From: Gnetum montanum
Lineage: Eukaryota; Streptophyta; Gnetopsida; Gnetales; Gnetaceae
Direction of reading: 5' to 3'
Assembly: GCA_015680685.1 (NCBI GenBank)
Contig: MNCI01023742.1
Coordinates: 516,219-580,218, forward strand
DNA: 64,000 nt
In this document: positions 32,176 to 45,990 of the stretch, in pieces
How the letters are laid out: each line of letters starts with the position of its first letter
How positions within the stretch are numbered: position 1 is the first letter of the stretch
Notes under the pieces: model-generated
Seen by the model: only the letters and a program-made list of their open reading frames with translations
Database searches by the model: none
What the model was told of the DNA's origin: nothing
Translations under genes and position numbers: made by a program

Positions 32176-35100
32176 TCAAACGTAGAATGGTTTTAGGTAC
32201 AAGTGGTTGGTCGGATTGGCCAACTCACTCCCTTCCATATCAGTGAGCGTGAATGCTCCATTGTCGAATACTTTGGTGACCAAGTAAGGCCCTTCCCAGT
32301 TGGCTGAGAATTTGTCCGGGTGTTCCTGGACTGCCTTTAGTACAAGGTCATCCTCTTTGATGGGGCGCTTAAGGATGTCGTGCTGATGTCGTTGCCGTTG
32401 TTGCTTTTGATACCATTTGATCTGATCAAGTGCGCATATGCATTCTTCCTCCACCGAGTCGAGGTCAATGATGCGTAGATCATTGTTTTGCGCATTGTCA
32501 AGGAGTTCAGAAAGTGTGATCCTTAAAGATGGTACCTGTAATTCCAAAGGTAACACAGCTTCTGAACCGTAAACAAGACTATATGGTGTTTTACCAATTG
32601 AAGTTAGATGTATAGTACAGTATGCCCATAGGGCGTATATCAATTGTTCGTGCCATTTTCTCTTGCTTTGGGTGAGCATCTTCTTGAGTATTGTAATAAT
32701 CGTTTTGTTCGTTGCTTCTGCTTGCCCATTGCTTTGAGGATAGTAAGGGGAAGAAAACGAATGTTTGATCCCTAGACGTTCACAAAAGGTCTTGGTCTCG
32801 GCACTACTAAACTATGGCCCGTTGTCAGTGATGATTGTCATGGGTATGCCAAAGCGGGTTACAATATTTTCGAGGATGAAGTTGCATACATTCTTGGATG
32901 TGATTTTTCAAAGGGGAGCGGCTTCTACCCACTTCGTAAAATATTCGGTTGTGGTTATGATGAAACTATGCTCTGCGGAAGATGAGGGTGTTATCGGGCC
33001 GATAAGGTCCAATCCCCACTTTTGAAAAGGCCACGTGATTTGCGCTGTATGTAACTCATTTGGGGGGACGTGTATTATATTGCTATATTTTTGACAAGTA
33101 CTACAGGTTTTGGCCTTGGAGAGACAGTCGTATTCCATGTGTGGCCAATAGTAGCCTAAATGTCTTATTTTCATTGCCATGGCTTTTGGCACTATGTGTC
33201 CTCTGCATAATCCATTGTGTACTTGTTTGACAATGATTTGGGCATCGGTACTGCTAACGCATGTTAGCAATATGCATTCGTAGGATCTATGACACAATGT
33301 GTCCCCTACTAGGGTATACTGCTTAGAACGCTTTCGTACTGCATCCTTTTGTGCATTTGTTAGATTTCGTGGTGTCTCGCCACGTAGAAGGTATTCCTTT
33401 ATGTCATCATACCATTCTGTCATGTGCGTTGTACTAACAGATGCGATTAGCAACGTGTCGAGTGTATCGGTGATTGGTTCAGCACAACTGGTTATGGAGC
33501 TTGGCAATGTGTGGAATGTGTCAGGTGATATATTTAATGTCAAGGTGGCTAGTGCATCTGCGATAGTTTTGTCATTTCTAGAGATGTGTTGCACATTAAT
33601 TTTTTCGAATCGCCTTGTTAGGTGTTTTGCCAGGTCGCAGTATGGTTGTAAATGTTGGGCTTTACATGTATAGACATCTGTGACCTGATTTATAACCAGT
33701 TGCGAGTCTCCTCTGACTACAAGCCGTGTGATGTCTAAAGCCAACGTTGTCGCGAGACCTCTAAGAAGACCTTCGTACTCTGCTATGTTGTTTGTACAAT
33801 GAAAGTTGAAACGATATGCAAAGGGTCGGATCTCCCCAGAGGGATAAGTGATGACAGCGGCTGTGCTTCCCCCTCGGGAGGTGGATGCTCCATCGAAGTT
33901 TAGAGTAGCCTCGTAGTTGTTGGGCACTATGTCTATTGCGCTTATATTCTCATCTGGGAATTCTGGCTCTATTATTGTTTGATCGTGCATTGGTGACGTA
34001 GCCATTTGACTTGCTATGGCTTGACCCTTAACCGATGATTGTGCTATGTACCGCAGGTCAAACTCTGCTATCATGGCTTTCCAGTGTGCTATCCGACTCA
34101 TTTTGTAAATGTTTCCTATTATGGCCCTTAGCACATTATCCTTGCAAATTATATTAACTTGATTGCGGAAGAGGTAATGTCGCCACTTTCTCAAAGAGAA
34201 GACCAAAGCTAAACAAGATCTTTCCACGTCGTTATACCTTTTCTCGTGGGCAATTAATGCATGGCTTAAGAAATATACAGGGATTTCGGTTCCGTCATCT
34301 CGTTTCTGGCAAAGCATAGACGCGATGGACGAATCCAAAGTAGCGAGGTAGATGTAAAATGGTTTATCATTTTGAGGGGGATAAACCGTGGGTAACCGGG
34401 CAAGTGTCATTTTAATGTCATCGAATGCTTGTTGGCATTGCGGAGTCCATTCAAAATGGACAGTTTTGCGTAACAGGGGATTCATAGGTTTTAGTTTATC
34501 TATCAATTTTTCTATGAAGCGCCTGATAAACTGTAATCTACCCTGTAGACCTCGAAGTTTGGTAAGGTTGCCTGGTGGTTTTAGATTTGTTATGGCCTTG
34601 ACCTTATGGGGGTCTACTTGTATCCCTGCTTCTGAGGCTATAAATTCAAGCATTTTTCCTGTCTTAACACCGAAGACACATTTTTTCAGGTTGAGTCTCA
34701 ATTCATACTTTAAACAACGTTTTAATACTAAGTCAAGATCTTGTACATTTTGTTCCTCTATTTTTGATTTAACCACAATGTCATCCACGTAATCGTTGAG
34801 TGAGTGTAATATATAATCACTAAAGATAAATGTCATCGCTCTTTGATACATGGCCCCAGCATTCTTAAGACCGAAAGGCATCATTGTGTAACAAAAGGTT
34901 CCCCATGGTGTCATAAAGGTAGTTCGGAACTGATGCTCCGGGTTAATACGTATCTGGTTGTATCTAGAGAAGCCATCCATAAAAGATAATAGTGTGTGCC
35001 CAGCCATTGAGTCAATAAGTTGATCGATGCTAGGTAAAGGAAAATCATCTTTTATGGTTGCAACGTTTAAATCCCGGAAGTCAATGCATAGGTGAATGCT

Positions 35101-35663
35101 TCCGTTCTTCTTCGGGACAATGACCATGTTGGATACCCATTCGGCGTAATCAATAGCTCGAATGAAGCCAACCTGATAAATCTTGGTGATCTCATTGCGA
35201 ACTTCTAAGGCCACCTCAGGTTTAACCTTTCGTGCTTTTTGTTTTACTGGTCTCAACTTCGGGTCAAGGATAATATTGTGTTGGACAATTCGGGGATTTA
35301 GCCCGAGCATATCCATGTAGGACCAAGAAAATGCTTTTATATTTTTCCTAAGCACGTTCTCAATGTCTGTGGCTAATTACGGTTTTAGTAATGTGCTTAA
35401 TTTTAGTATGCTGATTTCCCCATCGGGCATGGTTATGGGGGTTTCGGCCAACGAGTCCTCGGTGATGTTTTCGGCTTCTACATCGAGGGATTTTGTCATG
35501 CCTTTGTAATCGTCTACTATTTGCTGTGTTGAGGCGATGACTGCATCTTCTGTTGATGAACTTAGGTGGATGAGGCTCATGTTGATGTCCCTTGTAATTT
35601 TTCCATATTGTCCATCGATAATTAATGGTTCGGTTAAGCGCTGGCGATCCATCGGACTTGCTC
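32176..35663 (-). pseudogene. pol: Element B pol: reverse transcriptase, RNase H, archaeal-type RNase H and integrase (best preserved copy)
   Basis: The ATG at 35652 follows the predicted splice acceptor (AG at 35665-35664). One stop lies near 35375. An open stretch of 815 codons (35355-32908) then covers reverse transcriptase (YVDDIVVKSK at about residue 190 of that stretch), RNase H (LATLDSSIASMLCQK), and archaeal-type RNase H (NFDGASTSRGG, NNIAEYEGLLRG, RGDSQLV, RNDKTIADALA). It ends with the start of integrase: the zinc-binding part ending CSTCQKYS and the first Asp in WGLDLIGP. Two further stops in integrase, in place of an Arg and a Gln codon, look like C-to-T changes; the second Asp is kept (ITDNGP). 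The tail 32679-32176 is open and ends HLYLKPFYV with no chromodomain. These enzymes copy element RNA and integrate the DNA. Confidence 0.92.
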
Positions 35664-35996
35664 CTGCCAATAAACAGAGAGCGGAATGAGCTAATGGGTA
35701 ACGTTCTATGTTTCTTTGGTCATTTTAAATGTGTACGTGCATGGTGGATTATTGTCATACCTGGACGCAATGGCAGTTTAAGGCCATGCCGGGCCATGAT
35801 GGGTTTACGCTAGAATATTCGGCGTAAGCGTATGAAATGGGGTCCATGGGGGAACCAGGATGTAATAATTTCTATTTTTAAAAAATATTTTTTAATATTT
35901 TTCTGGGCAAAGTTTAGCGAAAAATAAGTAAAAGGCGTAAAATGGCAAAAAGGAGCAACGGCGGCATAAACGGCGGTGGCAGAGACGGCAGAGCGC
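35664..35996. other. Divergent region between pol and the antisense gene (element B), with probable pol splice acceptor
   Basis: On the minus strand CTCTCTGTTTATTGGCAG|G stands directly before pol, as in element A. A boundary repeat (GGCAGTTTAAGGCCATGCCGG) is at about 35771-35790. An A-rich stretch follows up to the plus-strand TATA box. Nothing coding is seen. Confidence 0.6.
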
Positions 35997-36005
35997 TATA
36001 TAAAA
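35997..36005 (+). promoter_or_regulatory. TATA box of the antisense passenger gene, element B
   Basis: TATATAAAA is followed by GGGGGGGTTTCATTTGTT, matching 10157-10190 in element A. The conserved ATG of exon 1 is 234 bases downstream. Confidence 0.7.
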
Positions 36006-36229
36006 GGGGGGGGTTTCATTTGTTACATTGCGTTTCTGGGTGTAAGCGACTGAGCGAGCATAAGAGTAAACTACAGAACCTAGCGTAGCGCAACCTAGAC
36101 TCCAGCATAGACGCTAGACCTAAACCCCAGCGTAGACGCCGTCCATCAAACCCCAGCGTAGACACTGAGCGTAGGCGCACAGAATTTCAACCCTCAGCGT
36201 GAGCCATCTATCCCAGCGTAGATGCCGAG

Positions 36230-39200
36230 ATGGGCAAGGGCAAGGAGGTGGAAGGGTAGGGGAGGAAGAGTCCTGACTTGTCCTTCACGGAGGAGAGCGA
36301 AGCTATGCTGCAGTGTCTGCCTCGGCCAAGGATTCCATCATGGCCTGAAACATCGCACATGTAGGCTACGATCCCGTCTCTGTTTATTACTTTCATAGCA
36401 TAGACGATTTTGTACATAGTCTTGGCGTATACGCCCGGCATAACAAGTAAGCTTGGAGGGTTTCAGCGTATACGTCGATCGTAAATTCATAGTGTGAAGT
36501 CAGGTTAGCGTAGACTGTCAAGGTGTAATTGGTTTTATCAGCGTAAACACTTTTCCTGCACAGCGTGAGCCACGGCGTAATAAGTTTTTTATGCGCAAAG
36601 TTTTATCAACGTAATTTTTCTGTTCTATCAGCGTAAGCTCTGTTTTCATTGTGACGGTGTATACGCTGAGGGTTTCTTCGGCGTATACGCTGAGGGTAAG
36701 AGTTTCGGGCGTCAGCGTTAATCAGTTAATTTTCAGCGTATACGTTGGGTCAGGCAGCCTGTACGCTGGGTGTGAATAGATTTCATCAGCATATAGGCTA
36801 GGTTTTGATAGTGTATACGCTGGGCGTAAACAGATGTGGGCAGCATCTACGCTAGGTTTTTACAGCGTATACACTGGGCGTAAATAGTTAGAAACTTTTT
36901 CTAAATGTCATTCTATGCTGCGAACCTTGATTTTTTGCATTATTTTGCTGTGTAGCTGACTTTACATTGGTACTCTAGCTGTTTGCAGGGACACCAAGCC
37001 TTTTCTCCTCGTGGTCGAGCTTGTTGGGGTGTTAATGTGATTTGGCCCTATGGATGCGAATGAGCCTACCCTGGACCTAACCGTGGAACACAAAGAGGTT
37101 TGGTTTAGAGAAGGTGCGCCTGATTTCTTGTCCTTCCTATTGGACAACTTCAAGGTAGTCATCTAGTCACACCTGACTGAACTGGTGGCACAGAGCATAG
37201 TTGAGGTGATGCTACCAGGTTCCGCGGAGGGTGTCGTTGTCTTCATGGAAGACATCGATGAGGGGCCGTTTACAAATGAGGACGGTTCTTCTCGCGGGCC
37301 TAAGTCCACACGTCCATTAGCGTGCGTGTGGGCCCGATTGCTGCGAGGGCAGGACTACCTTGATAACACTTTGTTTCTAGCGGTGCGCACGCATACGTTA
37401 TTCCAAAATCCTCCCGGCACAGTGTACCGGGTAGGTAGGAATCGCTTCTTTTCAGCATTTGGCATTTACCTTGGTTTTGATATTCGCTCGTTTGTAGGTG
37501 AAAAGTTAATGCAGATAGGATATGCGTCGAAGATGATGGGCTTGCCTTAACTCGCACTACTCTAGAGGCATTTATGGTGGGTCCTACCCTTTGTAAAACC
37601 ATAATAGGTCTAATGAAGGAGGACATCATCTACTTTCACAAACGATTCTCTAGAGCGTTGGCACTGTGCTAGGCCCATGGGTGGCTGGATAAAGATTGGT
37701 CGGACCGAGGGCCAGTTTTCCCTCGTAACTCTGGTCTAGGAAGCACGTCCCAGTCTACTACGGGAGGTAAATGACAATGTCTTTTGGATGTGCTAATCTG
37801 TTTTAACTACTAAGGTTTATACTGATACGACCATCTTATATTGTGCTTGTAGTTGATGCACCTCCTGGCGGGGATCTGATCACAACCGGACGAACTGAGA
37901 CAACATTGTCGATGATGTTCGGGGAGGTGACCAAGGCTCAGAAGTGGTTGTGTGACCATGCCTTGCCTTCTATTATTCGCTACTTGAATAATGCTAGCCT
38001 TATGGAGCTCCTCATGACCCCAAGTCCTGATGTATCAATAGGGGAGATGATTGGGATCGTGGATTCTTTTAATGAGTCCGTCTCGTACTACAGCACCCGT
38101 ATTAAGGGTGTTAAGGTGGTTTTTCATCTATGGCCCGAGTTTTTCTCAAACGTATTTGGGGTGCTGGCAGATGGCATAAATGTAGTCTTAGACAGAGCTC
38201 ATAAAGAGCTCCATACAGTGCGCGAGTTGGAGGACTGGTTGGGCTTGGCTAAGGGTGCCAAGGGGTTCCCGATGCAGGGGAAGGCAAAGGTTGAAGAGGT
38301 CAATGAACTGTATCCCCTATTTAGGGCACGGGTATTTCCCAAAACCCTCTCTTAGGTAAAGAGCCTTGGGGTTGAGGTTGTGCGTGTTATGAGAACTATC
38401 CTGGAAACTGGCATGCGCTATAACTGGGCTGAGTTTCTATTGTCGGGCATGCACAAGGAGATAGTGCGGTTGTGCTTGAATGTCGAGGTGCAATCCCACT
38501 TCACTTTCGCCTTCTTCGCCGGTTACCTTCGTCACTTTGCCGAGTTCTTGGTAGTCCGCGCGGGTAACAAGTTTGTTCTACGGGATCGGGGTGAACTGTC
38601 CCACCCGTGGATCAGTCATTTATACGACACAGCCAAATCCCAAGATGCACCTGAAGGCATCGACAAGTCCATGACTATCACGACCGGGGGATCATCGGGG
38701 ACCTCCATTCATACTCGTGATAGTCTAGGATTAGAACTGAATGATGTGCCCCTTACTGCAAGAAGAGTTAAGCAGGTAATCAAAGAAACCATGGGCCAGG
38801 CCAAAACCAGGCTAAAGAGACATGAGCGTGCAACTGAGGAAGCTTCTGATGTGAGGGAACCATGAGTAAAACGCATAAGATTCAAGATGCCCGGTACGTA
38901 GACTTTTGTCAGCTTATTGTTTTATTATTTTCGTTGCATTCATAATATTTCTTTTCGATTGCTTACATGTTGCTGACATCTTTGGCTTGATTTGAGAAGT
39001 GAGGAAGTAGGCACTGGAAACCATTACGGAGGAAGAGGAGACAAACACGGAGAAGAATAATGAAGAGGAAAAGATGGATAAAGATCAGGGAGGAGGGACG
39101 GAGGAACTAAAGGGAGACACTGGCAAAACCGAACCATTGGATGACCAGGGCGGTGTCGAACAAATGTTCCGCAGCTTTCTTCAAGGGGATCTAGATTTAG

Positions 39201-40585
39201 GTGATCCTCCCGAAGGTGACGAGGGTCGTGGTATGTTTTTCTTTTTTTCTTTTTATGTTATTTCAACTTGCCCTGTTTGTTGTCATTTCCACAGGATTTT
39301 ATTTTCATGTTTTCATTTTTCAGACAAAGGCAACGAGACCAGGATGGTGTGCTTGGATGTACCTATGAAGACAGTTCCCCCTGAGAGGACCACTGAGGCT
39401 AGTTCCCGCACCCGTGAGCCATTTACTTGGTCTGAAATGCCAAGTAAGATGGATTTTGTGGCTGGAATTGTGGAAGAAGTTGTCGAACGAATCCAGAAGG
39501 TCAACCCCAAAATAAGTATAATGGTTTTAAATGGCTTATCGTTTTAGAGTGTCACACCCTGTTTCTATTGCCTTAACATTTGATCTTTTCGTACGCATAG
39601 GTGCCAAGTTAAGGTGGGATCTTGCTAAGATGATCAGTATTGACAGTTTGGCTACATTACCCCCAGAAGTGGAACAGGTACCAAGGCTGATTTACAATGA
39701 GGTGGCGGAAAGCCTTATCCATAACGCCAAGTTGGTGTGGACTTGTAGGCGATCCATCGAACAACTATGGTTGCAAATCCAGACAAAGGAGAAGGAAAAC
39801 TCCGAGCTATCGACCGAACGCGACGATCTCAAAGCTCGTTATGAATTCGCTTCGGCTCGAGTAGCAGGTGATAGTTCTTGGCGAACATCCCAAATTATGT
39901 ACAATAGATATTGGAACTTGTTAAATCGTCATGCGTCACTAACTCAGAGGTTCGTGAAACATAAAGCCCAGATAGACCTATTGAATCTGAAGTACCAGGA
40001 TTGGAAGGCATTTGCCTCCAAGGTGCGTAAGTGGGGCCAGGATGAGAAAAATGATAAGCACCATTATAGGAAATCATTAAAAGAAGTTTCAATAGAGAAA
40101 TGACAACTTTAGATGTTTGTAGAGCGTTTGGATTTACGTTCTGTGTTCGATACCTTTGCGGAGAACACCATAGTTGAGATGGAATCTCCTAATAGGGTTA
40201 TTACCACTGCTTCTAGGGAAGTTATTGTGGGTGAATTTCCTCTGAAACGTCCATTCTGGTCAGCTATCGATAAAGGAAAGGCCTTAGCAGACATTGACCT
40301 AGGCCTCGGTGAAATAGATTGGGCTAGTGTTTCGGAGGAAGAAATCCTTCGTCGATTGGAGTTTGGTTTGGGGATATCTCCTATGGTAAGTATTCTGTCA
40401 TTGTGAAATTGATTTGCTAAAGGATGTTTGGAATTTTGATGCTCTCTTATTCTTACATTGGTTGTCTCGTCTTGTATTTTCAGGGTGAAGGTGGCGATGA
40501 TGCTCAAGAAGCTGGTTCCAGTGGAGCCGGTGCCCTTGACGCTGGTGGATCTAAAGGGGATGATCCACCTACCCTAGATGCTTAG
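36230..40585 (+). pseudogene. Antisense eight-exon passenger gene in element B (FCP1-like pseudophosphatase / transposon-associated domain / coiled coil)
   Basis: Predicted exons: 36230-36360, 36989-37434, 37498-37766, 37853-38893, 39000-39230, 39324-39515, 39601-40385, 40484-40585. Exon 2 keeps FLLVVELVGVLM, FKVVIWS-like and YLDNTLFLAVRTH…NPPGT. In FCP1 phosphatases the last block normally has two Asp after LFL, here Ala-Val. Exon 4 is open for 170 codons, then after one stop (CAG to TAG) for 161 more. Exon 5 is acidic. Exon 7 is open for about 170 codons with a clear coiled coil (LWLQIQTKEKENSELSTERD). The end is GGDDAQEAGSSGAGALDAGG…LDA. Other stops: exon 1 near 36257, a Trp-to-TGA in exon 2, a CAG-to-TAG at the start of exon 5. 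Exon 6 has a weakened donor. It is the better guide to the ancestral protein; its function is unknown. Confidence 0.77.
36361..36988 (+). repeat. Intron 1 of the antisense gene, array of GCGTATACGC palindromes (element B)
   Basis: It starts GTAGGC and ends GTTTGCAG. From 36420 to 36880 it has about ten copies of GCGTATACGCTG and variants, often followed by AGGGT or GGGCGTAA. Position and motif match element A. Confidence 0.8.
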
Positions 40586-41194
40586 TGTTTTTTTTTTTGT
40601 GTTTGTTTTTAGTTTTATCTTCGGGACTATGTTAACTCAGATTGATATGGGAATTGTAACTTGAAAACTTTGAGATGAATGGAAACAATTCACACATATA
40701 ATTGTGCAGCATTTCATGTATAAATATTTTTTGTTTGATTTTAAGTTTGATTGTACACACGACACGGAAGTGTAAAATATTTTAGTTTATATATATATAT
40801 ATATTTTTCTTGTTCTAAGTGTAATGTGCAGATGTAATTACAAGAGGCAAAACGAAGCACAAGTGTATGATCTAGTTTAAGGCCATTTCGAGCCTCTATG
40901 CGTAGTTTAAGGCCATTTTGGGCCCCATTGTAAACAAGTAGCATTTCGTACAATGTGGATGGGTTTCTTGGCTGACCGACCATTTCTGATCGTGGCTAGT
41001 TTTATGTCATTGCGGACGTGATAGTTTAACATCTTTTCGGACAGGGAGTGTAGTTTAATGTTTTTGTCTTTTCTTCTCTTTGTTTTTTTTTTGTTTTGTT
41101 TGTATGTGATTTTCCTTTGAGTTGTTATAGTTTAACATCATTTCGGACATGCTATAGTTTAACGTCGTTTCGGACTGGTTGAGATGGTATTATT
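40586..41194. other. Convergent region between the antisense gene and protease (element B)
   Basis: Non-coding and AT-rich, with an (AT)n run at about 40788-40804. Boundary repeats are at 40870-41185, for example CTAGTTTAAGGCCATTTCG and TAGTTTAACGTCGTTTCGG. A minus-strand frame at 40741-40983 is not shared with element A. Confidence 0.65.
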
Positions 41195-44100
41195 TTAGTA
41201 ATTTTTAATTTTCTTCTTTTTAATGTTAGGCGATGTGTCAAGGGGTATGATTCTATATTCAGTGTCCCCTTCGCTGATTACGTTAAATGGTAACTCGGCC
41301 TAAGGGACGTCTGATGGAATGGCTTCTTTGTTGGTGTTTTCAGATGTTTCGACATTTGTTATGAGTTCTGTGTTAGTTTCTATTTGATATGGCACATGTA
41401 CAATGTCGGATGCAGGTTTTTCCATTTTAGGTAGGTCCTGTTTCGTGTTTAAAGGCTTATTGCTTACCAGTTGTCGCGCATTTTTATCATTTTCTTTAGG
41501 CTCCTCAAGCTCGACCTCTGAGCCTTGGTCCATGTCCACATGTGATGAGATAATAGGCGTAGCGAATTCCCCATGTATAATGATTTCACCACCTTCATAA
41601 GGCAGGTGGATCTCTTGGTGTACAAGGGAGGAGACCACTTTCAGTTGGGCCAACCAAGGTCTTCCTAATATTAGGTTGAACCCCGGCATTTTGTCAACCA
41701 CAACAAAATCGGTGGACGTGGGAAACTGATCTCCCGCTATGAAGTCTAAGGTCACTCTGCCTTTGACCATCATGCATGACCCGCTGAATGATTTTAAACA
41801 TGTAGTTGCGGTTTGTTTGATTGACTCCGTCAGCCCTAGTTGTTCAACGATTGGGTATGGTACGACATTTGTAGTGGCTCCATCATCTACGTGGATCCTA
41901 TGTATCTTGAACTAGTTCATGCGTATCGTTATGAACATGGGGGCTATTTTCACTTCCCCTGTTTTCTTATCCATCTTAATATTGTCGTTATGGAAGCTTA
42001 ATGGTTTAGGAGTTATCCCGTGAGGCGAGTACATTACTACGTGAATGGAGGGTTTGTTTGGAGGCAAGTCCTCGCTTACTGGGATCGACGTCAGCATACG
42101 TACCAACACTTCACGATGTGTTTGAAATGTTAGAACCAAGTCATACAAGCTCAGTGAAGTGTTCTTTTGCTTCAATGCTTGGGTGACTTGTGTCAAAGCT
42201 GTTGCGAAGTCTCTACTGTTGTGAACGTTTTTATCGATGATGACTAGGTCCATTGGGCCCAACAATTTTATATCATGTTTCGGTGATTTGTCACGTTTTC
42301 CCGGAGTTGTTGTTTTAGATGGTTCATGTTTTTCTGACAGTTCACCCTTGTTGCCTGTGTTCGGTGGGTTGTTAGGTGACGACATGGGTACGGAGTTAAG
42401 TGGAGTGGGCTTAGGTGGCCCCACAGCTAGCCGTTGGCATTCCTTCTCCACACGTTCACGTCTAAGCCTATCTGCTAAGTGTTCTCGTGTGTGACGTGGA
42501 GGTTGGGCTGGTCTTGGAGCCTTGGATTACCCTGGGATTCGCATCACATATGGAGCCGAGCAGAGTTATGGTTGGACAGTCGGATGGGATTGGTCAGAAG
42601 GCTAGCCAGGTACCCCAATGACGTAAGGGCTTGGTTCGCCTTGCGTTTGTGAGGTGGAGGCTTGGTAATCATTAGGACTTTCGGGTATCCTAACGACATA
42701 TGGGGTTGGTTTTGGTGAAGGTTGGACCTCCGCTGTTGTGACTGCTGGTGGTACTCAAACTACGAAAGGGGCAGGCTGGGCAGAGGGGGTTGGTGCATTT
42801 GAGGAAATAACAGGAGGGACACGCACCATGTATGGTTTGTCACATGTCATGGTGTTAGATGTCGCTACAGCTGGAGGCACTTGAACAACATATGGCCGTT
42901 GTGGGGTATGCGGTGGTTGGGGCATAGATGTGGACGCAGGAGCAGGAATGCGAACTATAAATGACCTGTTAGATGTTTGTTGTGTACACTCAGGGTAGAT
43001 GGTATTAATGTTAGGTATTTCAGAATCATCATCAAGGTAGATTGTATTGATGACAGACGGTGCCTCTTTGGTGTTCAGAGGATCTTTATATACCCCCATG
43101 GCTTGATTCTGCGGTTGGATCGAGTTGGCCTCGTCAAAGGTGATTTGACCGTTGTCGATCATCCACTGTATATCCTATTTTAAAGTGAAACAGTAATCCG
43201 TACCATGCCCGTTGCGTTGATGATAATCGCAGAAGTGATCCATTCTAAAGCCTTTGGGCACTGGAGGCTCATCCGGCGTCGCTAAGCTTGGGTTCTGAAT
43301 GAGTTAACAGAACCGGTCGTGTCTCTAGATGGCCGCGGGAGAGAACTGTTTATGTTTCATCAACCCAGCTTTCAAGAGTTGATCAAAGAGTTTGGATGGA
43401 TTCATTGGCAGAGGCGTATATTGAGAGGATTCTTTCCTCTCAAAATTTTATGTACGGTTCGTTGTTGGGTTCTGCGATGATGATGATTCCGGTGCAGTTG
43501 TGGGACTGGGTTTATTATAGTTAGTAGGGGGTACAAATAATTTATTTTGGTGTGCCATGTTTGCTTGTTGTGCTCCTGCTATCGCTGCTATAGTTTTTTT
43601 AGCCTTCTCTTTGTCTTTTTTAGTGTGTTGATTTTTAAAGGCTAAGTATGCAGGGTCGTGGCTGTTTTGAGCCACCTCTTCTATGTTCTTGATCTGCACA
43701 AACGCTTGGTTAAGATTACGCGCGTTAAGGTAGTACAAATTGGATTTAAAAAATTCATTAACGGCCCCTTTCAGAATAGTAAGCACGTATGTTTGGGAGA
43801 TTGGCTCATGTAGCTCGTTAAGAGTGGCACTCCACCTCTGAATAAATTTCTGTACAGGTTCAAGCGGTGCTTGTTTAACCTGTATGAGGCTATCCAATGT
43901 TGCCTCGGGTTTCAAGTTATACTTGAACCGAGTCATGAACTGGTGTAACAACTCCTCCAAGGAGAAGATGGAATTCCTTGGCAGGGCCCGGTACTAGTCA
44001 AGTGCTCTCCCTGCGAGAGACATGGAGAAGACTCGGAGAATGGCATGGGGCCATGCCTTGAGTAACGCACATTCTAACCTAAATGTTATGAGATGTGCAT

Positions 44101-45351
44101 TGGGGTCCGTCTCCTCATTATACTTGGTTAGTGTCAGCAGTGATGTGCCTTTGGGCAAAGTTAGAGGCGGGACGGAAGGGTTGAAGTGATCATCGTGGTA
44201 GAAATCCACTACCTTCAGCTCTCCATCGGCAGCCATTTTGAGGCGCTTTACCTTGTCGGTTAATTCTTACATTAATTTTTTGGCATCTGCCTAGTCTTGA
44301 GCACTTGGTGACATGGCAGCCTAAGGTTGTGGTATAGTGTACAAGTTAGAGTGTTGTACAGTAGGTTGGAAGGCCGAAAGTTGTGTGGCCAGGGGCTGTA
44401 CTTGTGGCACATGATAGGGGAAAGGCTGTGGTTGCTGTGGTTGCGACTGTACTGGGGGAACGTTGGCTGGTTGAACCATATGGGGTGGTATGTTATAGTG
44501 AGGAGGTTGATGTTACTGTGGTTGAGTGCCCATCGCTGCCCATTGTCCAGCTAGGTTTTGTGGAGGGACCCCCTGTTGGGTTACGGCGGTAGAAGGGGCC
44601 CCGTGCATTTGGATGTGGGGAATGTAGTGGGCGGACGTGGATGCTAGTATGACATGTGGCATCCCTATCACTTGAGGTGCAAAGGTTACTCCCATGTTAT
44701 GGTGCGGAGGTGGTGCTTGCGAGGATGGGTCGGCTGCTGCATCAGGGATGATAGCGAGAGGGAGCATGCTGAATTGCGAGTCAGTCGAAGGTGGAACATG
44801 AGCAAATGAGGATGTTTTCGGTGGAGGCATTTGTGCGTGGGTGATTCTAAGGGGTTGGAGGGGCATGATCCCCCCTGTGTCTATATGAAAAATGGGGTTG
44901 ACATGGTTTTGTGGAATGAGGGTGTGATAGGAGTCCTCGTGTTCTGATTGGGCTGCAAACTCGTCCTCCTCCTCTGATTAGAGATCTACCACAGGCTAAT
45001 CCAACGGCTGGCTCCTTTGCAGGAGGAGTCGTGTAACGAGCTCTGAGTAGTATTCTGGAACAGGGATTATATCATACGGAGAGGGGATGAACTCGCGTCC
45101 CCCCTATAGAAGAGTTCGAACTGCCTCTTCCCCTCCGTTTCGGTTCGATCTACTGCCAGGCCAGCTTGTATCTTTAGACATATGAAGTTATACTGGTCTT
45201 GAGTTATAATGTTAGAGGCTGGGTTCCTCCCTTGTAACCTTAAGGACCGGCGGGGTCCCACTGTGGGTTGTGCCATGGACTATTGGATGGCCATGGCGCC
45301 CACGACATCGGTGGCTTGAGCGGTTGCAGCGGTGTTGTTTACAGGGTTCAT
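41195..45351 (-). pseudogene. gag: Element B gag-protease (decayed)
   Basis: It starts MNPVNNTAATA at 45351. The Gag domain is at about 44236-43700 (TSLLTLTKYNEETDPNAHLI, FMTRFKYNLKPEATLDSL, LEPVQKFIQRW). The Cys-His box is near 43210. The Pro-rich part has repeats of the form PFIVRIP, PYVVQVP, PYMVRVP, PFVV, PYVVRIP (43050-42540). The protease at about 41930-41300 is partly obscured by a stop; GFNLILGRPWLAQL is clear and HVDDGATTNVVPYP-like sequence precedes it. It ends at 41195. Several in-frame stops (near 45275, 43985, 42755, 41910) prevent expression. It is closely parallel to element A, but the frameshift in A at 17090 is absent here. Confidence 0.85.
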
Positions 45352-45966
45352 GATGATCTGTTGGTGTGACATAGTGTAGGGATGGGAAATTAGTGTAAGT
45401 ACAACATACAGCGTATAACTGCCGGTGTATAAGGATAGCATATACAATGTATATGGGCATAGCATATAGGGTGAACGTAGATGAGTCTACGGCGTAAGGT
45501 GTACAGCGTATACGCTAGACAACGTATACAGCGTCAGGGTAGAGCATAAAATAGGGTTACAATGTGTAGAATGCGGTATAACGTATGGCAGCATAAACAG
45601 AATATATGGTGCAAAGAGTGCGGCGTAGATAGAATAGCAGGGATAAAGTTGGTGTGCAGAATAGATGAGGTCTACGGCGTAAAGAGAGTACAGTGCAGAT
45701 GGACAACGGCGTAGCATAAAATATGCGGCGTAAGTAAAATCTGCAATGTAAACTTTTACCGCCTTATGTGCAGCATAAGGAAAATCTGCGGTGTAAAATG
45801 TGTAGCGTGCATGTGGCAGCGTAGACGCTGGGGTTTCTATGGATAGAGTCCACGTGGAGTTGGTAGCGTAGACGCTAGAAGACTTGTAGAGAGAGTTTGG
45901 AACAGGGTAGCGTAAACGCTGATCAGCGTAGATGCTGGGGAGCGTGATGGTAAGGTTTTAGAAGGA
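45352..45966 (-). other. 5' leader of element B with GCGTAAA/GCGTATACGC repeats
   Basis: Non-coding leader between primer site and gag. Repeats such as CAGCGTATACGCTAG and GGCGTAAA occur from about 45410 to 45950, as in element A. Confidence 0.7.
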
Positions 45967-45985
45967 GGCCCTCCTTCTACCGCCA
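45967..45985 (-). other. Primer binding site of element B
   Basis: On the minus strand TGGCGGTAGAAGGAGGGCC, five bases after the LTR end (spacer GAAAT). It has one difference from element A. Confidence 0.75.
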
Positions 45986-45990
45986 ATTTC